Part shown: positions 34,128-42,358 of the stretch, piece by piece
How the letters are laid out: each line of letters starts with the position of its first letter
Numbering within the stretch: the stretch's first letter is position 1
Origin: Mycobacterium gordonae
GTDB lineage: Bacteria; Actinomycetota; Actinomycetes; Mycobacteriales; Mycobacteriaceae
Direction of reading: 5' to 3'
DNA length: 64,000 nt
Assembly (NCBI RefSeq): GCF_002101675.1
Contig: NZ_LQOY01000033.1
Span: 51,590-115,589, forward strand
Position numbers and translations under genes: made by a program
Notes under the pieces: model-generated
Databases searched by the model: none
Seen by the model: the letters and a program-made list of their open reading frames with translations, nothing else
What the model was told of the DNA's origin: nothing

Positions 34128-36386
34128 ATGCTTGCGGGACTTGCGCGATTCTCCGTCGCCGCGCCACGGCGGGTGCTTGCCGGCGCTCTCCTGGTGACAA
34201 TCGCGGCTGCCGTTTTCGGTATTCCCGCTGCCGGCAGTCTCTCCGGAGGCGGCTTCCTGGATCCCGATTCCGAATCCGCGCGCGCCTCGACAGTGCTCAC
34301 CAACACGTTCCACCAGGGTGACATGGAACTGGTGCTACTCCTCGACTCAGAAAGCGGCGTGAATGTAGGCAGGGCGCGCCAGATCGGCACCGACATCGCC
34401 CGGCAACTTGCCGAGTCACCGTTCGTGTTCCAGGTCGCCTCCCCGTGGCAGCCGCAACCCACCCCGGGCACGCTCAGCGGCGACGGCACAAAAGCCATGA
34501 TCATCGCCGCGCTCAAAGGTGACGAGAACACCGCCGCCAAACACGCCCAGGCGTTGGCGGACCGCTTCGCCGGCGACCGAGACGGCGTTCGGGTGCAAGC
34601 CGGCGGGTCCGCGATGGTCTATGCGCAGATCAACCAACAGACCGAAAACGACCTGCTCAGAATGGAAGTCATCGCAATTCCGTTGAGCTTCATCGCCCTT
34701 GTCTGGGTGTTCGGCGGCGTCCTGGCAGCCGCGCTGCCGGTGGCGGTAGGCGGGTTCGCGATCCTGGGTTCGCTGGCTGCCCTACGGACGATCGCTCAGC
34801 TGACGGATGTGTCGATCTTCGCGCTGAACGTCTCGGTTGCACTGGGATTCGCGCTGGCCATCGACTACACGTTGCTCATCATCAGCCGCTACCGCGACGA
34901 GTTGGCCGACGGAGCGCCACCCGCTGACGCCGTGGTGCATACCATGGCCACCGCGGGGCGAACTGTCCTTTTCTCGGCGATGACAGTGGCCCTGTCGCTG
35001 CTCGGGATGGTCTTCTTCCCGATGTACTTCCTCAAGTCCTTCGCATATGCCGGCATCGCGGTAGTGGGCTTCGCCGCCGCAGCGGCGGTGTCGATCACAC
35101 CGGCGGTGCTGGTGCTGCTGGGCAACCGGATCGACTCCTTTGATGTGCGGCGACTGGCACGGCGGATACTGCGCCGTCCGGCCCAACCCGCGCCACCGAT
35201 CGAGCGCACTTTCTGGTATCGCATGGCCAAATTTGTTATGCGGCAGGCTATCCCGCTCGGGCTGCTGCTGATAGCGCTATTGCTGGCGCTGGGCGCACCC
35301 TTCCTCGGCGTGAAGTGGGGTTACGCGGATGACCGCGTGCTGCCCGCCACATCGTCGGCCCGATTGGCCAACGACCGGATCCGCGCCGAGTTTCCCTCGA
35401 ACTCGGCGACCCGGATCAAGATCGTCATTCCCGAAACCGCCGGGCTGAGCCGTTCGGATCTCGAAAGGTACGCCGCGGAGCTGTCCCGGGTGCCAGCGGT
35501 GTCGGCGGTGTCCGCTCCGACCGGCACCTTCGTCGCCGGTTTGCCCAAGGGACCGCCGTCGTCGCCGACCGGAATGGCCGACGGCGCGGCGTTTCTCACG
35601 CTGGAAAGCACGGCGCCGTTGTACAGCCAAGCGTCCGAAACCCAGCTGGACCGCGTACGCGAGGTCACGGTGCCGGCGGGCAAGCAAGCCCTGATCACCG
35701 GTCTGGCACAGACGAATCGCGACTGCGTACGCGGCATCACGTCGCGATTGCCCGTGGTGTTCGGGTTCATCGCGATCGTCATGCTGGTGCTGCTGTTCCT
35801 GCTGTCGGGCAGTGTGGTGCTGCCGATCAAGGCCGTGCTGCTCAACATGTTGTCGTTGACGGCGACTTTCGGTGCGTTGGTGTGGATCTTCCAACAGGGC
35901 CACCTGGGGGCGGCCGGCACCACTCCGACCGGCACGCTGGCGGTTAACGTCCCGGTGCTGATGTTCTGTATCGCATTCGGGTTGTCGATGGATTACGAAG
36001 TGTTCCTGCTGTCCCGCATCCGTGAATACTGGCTCGCTTCACCCCAGACGCATGCCGACAACGACGAAAGCGTCGCCCGGGGGATCGCGCGCACCGGTCG
36101 CGTGGTGACCGCGGCGGCTCTGTTGATGTCGATATCGTTCGCCGCTCTCATGTCAGCCGGCGTCTCGTTCATGCGGATGTTCGCCGTGGGGCTCACCATA
36201 GCGATCCTGGTGGACGCCACCGTGATCCGCATGCTGCTGGTCCCCGCGTTCATGCACGTGCTCGGCCGACTCAACTGGTGGGCACCGAAACCGGTCGAAA
36301 AGTGGCACCGGCGAAGGTTTTCCGCCGCACCCCGGCTGGGACTACCCCCGGCGTATCAGGAGTCGCTGGGGCCCAGTTCGGCCTGA
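34128..36386 (+). CDS. MmpL/RND-family transporter 1
   Basis: A 752-residue RND-type transporter with about 11-12 membrane segments. The two Asp-Tyr proton-relay pairs are present: D246-Y247 (FALAIDYTLL) and D622-Y623 (LSMDYEVFLLSR). Two large periplasmic loops lie after TM1 and TM7. In Corynebacterium an MmpL-like gene sits inside the crt operon, so carotenoid or carotenoid-glycoside export is a fair inference. ATG 34128 has a GAGGACGGA ribosome-binding region. Its last 31 bp overlap the convergent MarR gene. Confidence 0.88.
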   Translation: MLAGLARFSVAAPRRVLAGALLVTIAAAVFGIPAAGSLSGGGFLDPDSESARASTVLTNTFHQGDMELVLLLDSESGVNVGRARQIGTDIARQLAESPFVFQVASPWQPQPTPGTLSGDGTKAMIIAALKGDENTAAKHAQALADRFAGDRDGVRVQAGGSAMVYAQINQQTENDLLRMEVIAIPLSFIALVWVFGGVLAAALPVAVGGFAILGSLAALRTIAQLTDVSIFALNVSVALGFALAIDYTLLIISRYRDELADGAPPADAVVHTMATAGRTVLFSAMTVALSLLGMVFFPMYFLKSFAYAGIAVVGFAAAAAVSITPAVLVLLGNRIDSFDVRRLARRILRRPAQPAPPIERTFWYRMAKFVMRQAIPLGLLLIALLLALGAPFLGVKWGYADDRVLPATSSARLANDRIRAEFPSNSATRIKIVIPETAGLSRSDLERYAAELSRVPAVSAVSAPTGTFVAGLPKGPPSSPTGMADGAAFLTLESTAPLYSQASETQLDRVREVTVPAGKQALITGLAQTNRDCVRGITSRLPVVFGFIAIVMLVLLFLLSGSVVLPIKAVLLNMLSLTATFGALVWIFQQGHLGAAGTTPTGTLAVNVPVLMFCIAFGLSMDYEVFLLSRIREYWLASPQTHADNDESVARGIARTGRVVTAAALLMSISFAALMSAGVSFMRMFAVGLTIAILVDATVIRMLLVPAFMHVLGRLNWWAPKPVEKWHRRRFSAAPRLGLPPAYQESLGPSSA

Positions 36387-36865
36387 AATTGCCGCATCGC
36401 CGTCAACAGCGCCTCGAAAACACGATGGGCGGCAGCCAGATCCGCGTCGGGCAGGTCGGCCATCGCTTCATGAGTGTGCTGCCCGAGCGGAGTGAAGAAC
36501 AACCGCGCGGTGTTCATTCCCGGCTCGGCGTGGCGCAGAATCACCTTTCGACGATCAGCCGGATGGGCATCCCGGCGGATGTGGCCCGAGTCGATCAGCC
36601 GGTCGACCAGGTAGGTGATCGCGGCGCCCGACAGACCCATGCGCTGGCTGAGATCCCCGGACGTCATCGGCTGACCGGCCGTCTCGGCGACCATGATGTG
36701 CAGCAACGCGCGGAAGTCGGTCGGCCGAACGTCGTGGGAGACAGCGAAGATCCGGCCGATCTGGTCGGATTCAGACGACAACTCCCGCAGATCAGCCGTG
36801 ATCTGCGTTTCCAGTGCGGCCCGCTGGCAGGCCTGCTCGTCGGGTTGCATACCGAGAAGCAGCAT
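36356..36865 (-). CDS. MarR-family regulator 2 (CrtR-like)
   Basis: A 169-residue MarR protein. The winged helix is MTSGDLSQRMGLSGAAITYLVDRLIDSGHIRRDAHPADRRKVILR. It is a paralogue of MarR 1 at 29256. The start may be ATG 36865 or ATG 36850. It is divergent from the second MmpL gene across a 48-bp gap that is almost filled by box D, the normal layout of an autoregulated MarR-transporter pair. Confidence 0.86.
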   Translation of the reverse strand: MLLLGMQPDEQACQRAALETQITADLRELSSESDQIGRIFAVSHDVRPTDFRALLHIMVAETAGQPMTSGDLSQRMGLSGAAITYLVDRLIDSGHIRRDAHPADRRKVILRHAEPGMNTARLFFTPLGQHTHEAMADLPDADLAAAHRVFEALLTAMRQFQAELGPSDS

Positions 36866-36893
36866 ATCGGTTTTCGGACCTAATTTCAGTTGA

Positions 36894-36913
36894 TTAATAT
36901 TTCAGTTACTGAA
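36894..36913. promoter_or_regulatory. Island operator box D (TTAATATTTCAGTTACTGAA)
   Basis: The fourth site fitting TKAAYRTTTMA-N5-TKAA. It contains the perfect inverted repeat TTTCAGT-T-ACTGAAA (36900-36914), and a further TTTCAGT half-site lies at 36884-36890. It abuts the ATG of the second MmpL gene, so a bound repressor would cover the start codon. Confidence 0.75.
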
Positions 36914-38989
36914 ATGCTTGGTGCTGTGTGGGAGGGATTCGCCTCAGTAGTGACGCGACGACGGTCCTGGCTGCTCGCGTTGGGTGTCTTGGTGGTGGCC
37001 GCCGGTTTCATGGTGTTGGTCGGCGGGAATGCCGCAGCGGGGCAGGCGCCGCTGTCGGTGCCTACCGATTCTGATTCGGCGAAGGTGCAGAAGCTGGCCA
37101 CTCAGTTCCCCGGGGGTGACCGGGTACCACTGATCGTCGTTGTCAACGGTGCAGCCGGCGGCGATGCTCTGAAACAGGCTTGCGAAGGCGCCCTCGACCG
37201 GATGCAGACGAATGCCGGTGCGCCTCGGGCGCCGGTGCTGGTGTCGGCCGATGGGCAGGCGGCGATCGGGGTGGTGCCGATCAGCGCCGACTTGTCGGGA
37301 CTGCCCCTCAGCGATGCCGTGGCGGCGCTGCGCACCGCCGCGAACAAGGACCTGCCCGCGGGGCTGACAGCCCACGTCACCGGCGGGCCGGCATTCGGCG
37401 CGGACATCGCCAACGCCTTCAGCAACGCCAACATCACGCTGCTCGCGGTGACCGCATCGGTGGTAGCGCTGCTGCTGATCGTCACCTACCGCTCGCCCGT
37501 GCTGTGGTTGGTGCCCCTGGTGGTCATCGGCTTCGCCGACCGGTTGGCCAGCGCCGTCGGCGTCGCGGTGGCGTCGCTGACCGGTTTGAACTTCGACGGT
37601 TCCACCTCCGGCATCACCAGCGTGTTGGTGTTCGGTGCCGGCACCAATTACGCGCTGTTGCTGATTTCGCGCTACCGGCAAGAACTTCGGCGTCACCGCG
37701 ATCACCATGACGCGCTACGGCAAGCGGTCCGGATGGCCGGTCCGGCCATCGTGGCCAGCAACGCCACCGTGGTGCTGGCGCTACTCACCCTGCTCTTCGC
37801 GTCCACCCCCAGCACCCGAAGCCTGGGAGGACTGGCGGCCTGCGGACTGCTGGTTGCCGCGGTCTCGGTGCTGGTGCTGCTGCCGCCGCTGCTGGCGGTG
37901 TGCGGGCGGCGGCTGTTCTGGCCGTTCGTCCCGCAGTCCGGTGACACTGAACACGAGCCAACCGATACCGGCATCTGGCACCGCGTCGCCGCGTCCGTGT
38001 CTCGCCGTCCGGTGCTGTTCGCCTCCGTCACCATCGTCGTGTTGGCAATCCTTGCCACCGGCCTGCTGAGCACCCGCATCGGCCTGACGCAGACCGAACA
38101 GTTTCGCGTCAAAGCGGATTCGGTGACCGGCTTCGATATCGTGGCCCAGCATTTCCCGGCCGGTCTGGCCAACCCCACCGAGGTGATAGCCCCGACCGGC
38201 AGGGCCGCGCAGGTGCAGCAGGCGATCACCGCCACCCCCGGAGTGGTGTCGGTCAATCCGTCGGGCACCTCGGCGAGCGGGCTGACCAGGTGGTCGGTAG
38301 TGACCGACGCCGCGCCGTCGTCTCCGCAGGCGTTCACCACCATTGCCGCACTGCGACATTCGGCCAAGGCGGTGTCCCCCGACGCGCTGGTCGGCGGCCC
38401 GGACGCCCAGGGATTGGATGTGCGCGACGCCGCGGTACACGACCGGATGCTGTTGATTCCGGCAATCCTGCTGGTGATCCTGGTGGTGCTGTACCTGTTG
38501 CTGCGCTCGGCACTGGCGCCGCCGACGCTTTTGGCGGCAACGATTCTGGGCGCACTGGCCGCCCTCGGACTCGGCGGCTGGGCGAGCATGCACGTGTTCG
38601 GGTTCCCCGCACTGGACAACATCGCCCCGCTCTATGCGTTCCTCTTCCTGGCCGCACTCGGGGTGGACTACACCATCTTTCTGGTCACCCGCGCGCGCGA
38701 GGAGGCAGTACAGCACGGCGCGCGCGACGGCATGGTGCGCGCGGTATCGGCCACCGGCGGCGTCATCACCAGCGCCGGAATCGTTCTGGCCGCGGTCTTT
38801 TGCGTGCTCGGCGTCCTGCCGCTGATCGTCATGACCCAACTGGGGATCATCGTGGGCCTGGGCATCCTGCTTGACACCTTCGTCGTCCGGACGCTGGTGA
38901 TCCCCGCCCTGTTCGCGCTCATCGGCGACCGCATCTGGTGGCCCGCTGACCTCACCCACGCCAAAACCGAAGGGAGACATCATGAATAA
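36914..38989 (+). CDS. MmpL/RND-family transporter 2 with an Asn at the first proton-relay position
   Basis: A 691-residue RND-type transporter. In TM4 the usual GAGTDYALLL is GAGTNYALLL, with Asn at 245 beside Y246; the TM10 pair D585-Y586 (ALGVDYTIFL) is intact. The single change could alter proton coupling or mark a natural subfamily. ATG 36914 directly follows box D and lacks a Shine-Dalgarno; a TTG at 36890 and a GTG at 36950 (with GGGAGGG upstream) are alternatives. It overlaps tspO by 8 bp. Confidence 0.83.
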   Translation: MLGAVWEGFASVVTRRRSWLLALGVLVVAAGFMVLVGGNAAAGQAPLSVPTDSDSAKVQKLATQFPGGDRVPLIVVVNGAAGGDALKQACEGALDRMQTNAGAPRAPVLVSADGQAAIGVVPISADLSGLPLSDAVAALRTAANKDLPAGLTAHVTGGPAFGADIANAFSNANITLLAVTASVVALLLIVTYRSPVLWLVPLVVIGFADRLASAVGVAVASLTGLNFDGSTSGITSVLVFGAGTNYALLLISRYRQELRRHRDHHDALRQAVRMAGPAIVASNATVVLALLTLLFASTPSTRSLGGLAACGLLVAAVSVLVLLPPLLAVCGRRLFWPFVPQSGDTEHEPTDTGIWHRVAASVSRRPVLFASVTIVVLAILATGLLSTRIGLTQTEQFRVKADSVTGFDIVAQHFPAGLANPTEVIAPTGRAAQVQQAITATPGVVSVNPSGTSASGLTRWSVVTDAAPSSPQAFTTIAALRHSAKAVSPDALVGGPDAQGLDVRDAAVHDRMLLIPAILLVILVVLYLLLRSALAPPTLLAATILGALAALGLGGWASMHVFGFPALDNIAPLYAFLFLAALGVDYTIFLVTRAREEAVQHGARDGMVRAVSATGGVITSAGIVLAAVFCVLGVLPLIVMTQLGIIVGLGILLDTFVVRTLVIPALFALIGDRIWWPADLTHAKTEGRHHE

Positions 38990-39461
38990 GTCAACTCTGG
39001 CCGGCACCGCGCTGGCCGTCACCGCGGCGGCGGCGACGGGCAGCGTGGCCAGCCCCAACCGTACGCCCGGCTGGTACGACCGGCTGCGCAAGCCGAGCTT
39101 CCAGCCACCCAAGGCCGCCTTCCCGATCGCCTGGACCAGCCTGTACGCCGATATCGCGGTCACTTCGGCCAACACCATCGACCGTTTCCGCGAGGACGGG
39201 CGTGACGCGCAAGCAAGCGGCTACATCGCAGCGCTCGGGGTGAACCTGGCCATCAATGCGGGCTGGAGCTGGCTGTTCTTCCGCTACCACAAGCTCGGGG
39301 GTTCGGTGCTGGGTGCCGCGGCTCTGACGGCCAGCAGTGCCGATCTGGTACGCAGGGCGGTCGACGCCGACCCGCGCAAGGGGTGGGCGCTGCTGCCCTA
39401 CCCGCTGTGGTGCGGGTTCGCCACGGTGCTGGCCACTAGTTTGTGGCGGCTCAACCGCTGA
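38982..39461 (+). CDS. TspO/MBR family tryptophan-rich sensory protein
   Basis: A 159-residue membrane protein with five predicted segments. RTPGWYDRLRKPSFQPPKAAFPIAWTSLY is the TspO signature, with NAGWSWLFFRYHKLGGS and the tryptophan-rich C-terminus. TspO binds porphyrins and in Rhodobacter lowers pigment gene expression in oxygen; light and tetrapyrrole sensing fit this island. The ATG overlaps the upstream MmpL gene by 8 bp, and the photolyase gene follows after 13 bp. Confidence 0.9.
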   Translation: MNKSTLAGTALAVTAAAATGSVASPNRTPGWYDRLRKPSFQPPKAAFPIAWTSLYADIAVTSANTIDRFREDGRDAQASGYIAALGVNLAINAGWSWLFFRYHKLGGSVLGAAALTASSADLVRRAVDADPRKGWALLPYPLWCGFATVLATSLWRLNR

Positions 39462-39474
39462 AGGGGGCGCGAAA

Positions 39475-40809
39475 GTGGGGGCATTGTTATGGTTTCGGCG
39501 CGACCTGCGGTTGCGTGATCACCCGGCGCTGGCGGCCGCATCGGAAAGCGATGAAGTGCTGGCCTGTTTCGTTCTCGATCCGCGGCTGGAGGCGTCCTCC
39601 GGTCCGCGGCGCCTGCAGTTCCTGGGTGACTCGCTGCGAGCGCTGAACGAGGACCTGGGCGGGCGGCTGCTGGTGACGCGTGGACGGCCCGAAGAGCGGA
39701 TCCCCGCCCTCGCCAAGGCGATTGACGCCTCGGCGGTGCACATCTCCGAGGACTTCACGCCGTTCGGGCGACGCCGTGACGAACGGGTGCGCGACGCATT
39801 GGAGCCGGTGCCGCTGGTGGCCACGGGCTCGCCGTATCTGGTGTCGCCGGGTCGGGTCATAAAAGACGACGGCACCCCGTACAAGGTGTTCACCCCGTTC
39901 TTCGGCAGATGGCGCGAAACCGGATGGCGGTCTCCGGCTCAGACCGGCGCCGATTCCGCCCGGTGGGTCAACCCGTCGGCACTGCCGGCCGCGGCACCGG
40001 CCGAGATCCCCGACCCCGGAGTCACGCTGGATCTGGCTGCCGGTGAGGCAGCGGCACTTTCGCAGTGGTCGAGCTTCCTCGAGGGCGGCGTGAAGCACTA
40101 CGCCGACGACCGCAACCGGCCGGACCTGCCCGGCACCAGCCGGATGTCGGCGCACCTCAAGTTCGGCACCATCCACCCCCGAACCATGGTCGCGGACCTC
40201 CACCGGCGCCGCCAGGGTGACTCAGCGTACCTGCGGGAGTTGGCATTTCGCGATTTCTATGCCGCGGTCCTGCATCACTGGCCGCACAGTGTCTGGTGGA
40301 ACTGGAACCGCGATTTCGATGCGATCGACACCGACACCGACGCGCAGGCGGAAAGCCGGTTCGAGGCATGGAAGGCTGGCCAGACCGGTTACCCGTTCGT
40401 GGACGCCGGCATGCGCCAACTGCGAGAGACCGGTTTCATGCACAACCGGGTGCGCATGATCGTCGCCTCATTCCTGGTGAAGGACCTGCACCTGCCCTGG
40501 CAATGGGGTGCCCGCTGGTTCCTGGAGCAACTGGTGGACGGCGACATGGCCAACAATCAGCACGGGTGGCAGTGGAGTGCCGGCTGCGGCACCGACGCGG
40601 CGCCGTATTTCCGGGTATTCAACCCGACCAAGCAGGGCGAAAAGTTCGATCCCGCAGGAGATTACATCCGCCGCTGGGTTCCCGAACTGGCCGGCGTCGA
40701 TGACGTCCATCTTGCCAAGGGGCAGCGTCCGCGAGATTATCCCGCGCCCATCGTCGACCACGCCGCCGAGCGGGCGGAAGCCTTGCGCCGCTACCGCGAC
40801 ATCGGCTGA
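39475..40809 (+). CDS. phr: Deoxyribodipyrimidine photolyase (class I CPD)
   Basis: A 444-residue photolyase that splits cyclobutane pyrimidine dimers with blue light. The antenna domain opens with ALLWFRRDLRLRDHPAL. The FAD domain has TSRMSAHLKFGTIHPR, WNWNRDFDAI, GYPFVDAGMRQLRETGFMHNRVRMIVASFLVKDL, and DGDMANNQHGWQWSAGCGTDAAPYFRVFNP. It starts at GTG 39475 with AAGGGGG upstream. It is the last gene of the MmpL2-tspO-phr operon, so repair of light damage is expressed together with pigment-linked genes. Confidence 0.96.
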   Translation: MGALLWFRRDLRLRDHPALAAASESDEVLACFVLDPRLEASSGPRRLQFLGDSLRALNEDLGGRLLVTRGRPEERIPALAKAIDASAVHISEDFTPFGRRRDERVRDALEPVPLVATGSPYLVSPGRVIKDDGTPYKVFTPFFGRWRETGWRSPAQTGADSARWVNPSALPAAAPAEIPDPGVTLDLAAGEAAALSQWSSFLEGGVKHYADDRNRPDLPGTSRMSAHLKFGTIHPRTMVADLHRRRQGDSAYLRELAFRDFYAAVLHHWPHSVWWNWNRDFDAIDTDTDAQAESRFEAWKAGQTGYPFVDAGMRQLRETGFMHNRVRMIVASFLVKDLHLPWQWGARWFLEQLVDGDMANNQHGWQWSAGCGTDAAPYFRVFNPTKQGEKFDPAGDYIRRWVPELAGVDDVHLAKGQRPRDYPAPIVDHAAERAEALRRYRDIG

Positions 40810-40918
40810 CGCGCAGCGCGAGCCCCGACGATTTTGCCGGATTGCTTTGCAGATTCTCCCCGGCGTGCAATTATCTCCCCGACTCCACTCAGGGTTCTGC
40901 ACACGCCAGGGAGGCGCT

Positions 40919-41464
40919 ATGGCTCGGTTCGTTCGAACGCTGCTGGTCTCGGGTGCCGCCGTCGGCCTGATGGCCACCGCCGGGGCCTGCTCCTGTTCGG
41001 TCGGATCATCGGGGCCCAAGACGGTGAGCAAGAAAGACGTCGCCGGCCAGATCATCACCAAGATGACCGACGCCAACGGCAACAAGCCGAGTTCGGTCAG
41101 TTGCCCGGACGACCTGCCGGCAAAGGTGGGCGCGCAGACCAACTGCGAGATGAAGGTGAAGGACGAGACCTACAACGTCAATGTCACCGTCACCAGCGTC
41201 GAAGGCAAGGACGTCAAGTTCGACATGGTGGAGACGGTCGACAAAGACCAAGTCGCCCACATCATCAGCGACAAGCTCTACCAGCAGGTTGGTCAGCGGC
41301 CCGACGCGGTCACCTGCCCCGACAACTTGAAGGGCGTCGAGGGCGCCACACTGCGCTGCCAACTGACCGACGGCAGCTCCAAGTACGGCATCAACGTCAC
41401 CGTCACCAACGTGGTCGGCGGCGACGTGAACTTCGACTTCAAGGTCGACGACCACCCCGAGTAG
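40919..41464 (+). CDS. DUF4333 lipoprotein-like protein with tandem repeats
   Basis: A 181-residue exported protein with two DUF4333 repeats: about 36-100 (VSKKDVAGQIITKM...NCEMKVKDETYNVNVTVTSVEG) and 109-175 (VDKDQVAHIISDKL...LRCQLTDGSSKYGINVTVTNVVG). Each repeat has a Cys pair. A signal peptide ends at AGAC (C24), a marginal lipobox. Function unknown. It lies at the right edge of the island. Confidence 0.82.
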   Translation: MARFVRTLLVSGAAVGLMATAGACSCSVGSSGPKTVSKKDVAGQIITKMTDANGNKPSSVSCPDDLPAKVGAQTNCEMKVKDETYNVNVTVTSVEGKDVKFDMVETVDKDQVAHIISDKLYQQVGQRPDAVTCPDNLKGVEGATLRCQLTDGSSKYGINVTVTNVVGGDVNFDFKVDDHPE

Positions 41465-41578
41465 CGGCGGCGGCCTGTGGCGCAGGCGTCGAGACTGACG
41501 CCGCGTACACAATCGGCGGCGTGTCGTGTGCGTGTTGTCAGTGTCGCGCCGTCCGCCGGCCTGCCCTACTGGGCCTCC

Positions 41579-42316
41579 CTACTGGGCGGCCTTCTTGCGT
41601 TCGATGTCGGCGAGCGCGGCAGCCAACTCGGCACGCTGTGCGGCCGAGGTCTCCCAGGACAGCTTGCGGTTCTTGACCACCTTCGCCGGGGCGCCGACCG
41701 CGATCGAATATTCCGGGATCACCCCCCGAACCACCGCATGCGAGCCCAGCACGCAACCGCGGCCGACCGCGGTTCCACGCAGCACCGAGACCTTCACCCC
41801 GATCCAGGTATCGGGGCCGATCCGCACCGGGGACTTGATGATGCCCTGGTCCTTGATCGGCAGGGTGATGTCGTCCATCCGGTGGTCGAAATCGCAGAGG
41901 TAGCACCAGTCGGCCATCAACGCGGAGTCGCCGAGTTCGATGTCGAGGTAGCAGTTGATGACGTTGTCGCGGCCCAGCACCACCTTGTCGCCGAACCGCA
42001 GCGAACCCTCGTGGGCCCGGATGGTGTTCTTGTCCCCGATGTGCACCCAGCGGCCGATCTCCAGCTGCGCCAACTCCGGTGTGCAATGGATCTCGACACC
42101 CTTGCCCAAAAACACCATCCCGCGCGTGATGATGTGCGGATTCTGCAGCTTGAACTTCAGCAACCGCCAATATCGCACCAGGTACCACGGTGTGTAGGCC
42201 TTGTTGCGCAGCACCCACTTCAGCGAAGCCAGCGTCAGGAATCTCGCTTGCCTCGGGTCTCTGAGCCTCCCGCCACGCCACCTGCGATGGAGCGGAGCAC
42301 CCCACATGCTCGTCAT
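41579..42316 (-). CDS. Hexapeptide-repeat acetyl/acyltransferase (Rv3034c family)
   Basis: A 245-residue protein with a left-handed beta-helix of hexapeptide repeats (GRWVHIGDKNTIRAHEG, VRIGPDTWIGVKVSVLRGTAVGRGCVLGSHAVV), as in sugar O-acetyltransferases. It closely follows the M. tuberculosis Rv3034c sequence as I recall it. Substrate unknown. ATG 42316 (MTSMWGAPLH) matches the family start; an upstream TTG at 42325 is possible. It is divergent from the Rv3035-like gene, with a 42-bp gap, and marks the return to M. tuberculosis gene order. Confidence 0.88.
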   Translation of the reverse strand: MTSMWGAPLHRRWRGGRLRDPRQARFLTLASLKWVLRNKAYTPWYLVRYWRLLKFKLQNPHIITRGMVFLGKGVEIHCTPELAQLEIGRWVHIGDKNTIRAHEGSLRFGDKVVLGRDNVINCYLDIELGDSALMADWCYLCDFDHRMDDITLPIKDQGIIKSPVRIGPDTWIGVKVSVLRGTAVGRGCVLGSHAVVRGVIPEYSIAVGAPAKVVKNRKLSWETSAAQRAELAAALADIERKKAAQ

Positions 42317-42358
42317 GGCCCGCAAGCCTACCCAAGGCGCCGCGCGATACCCTCACGT

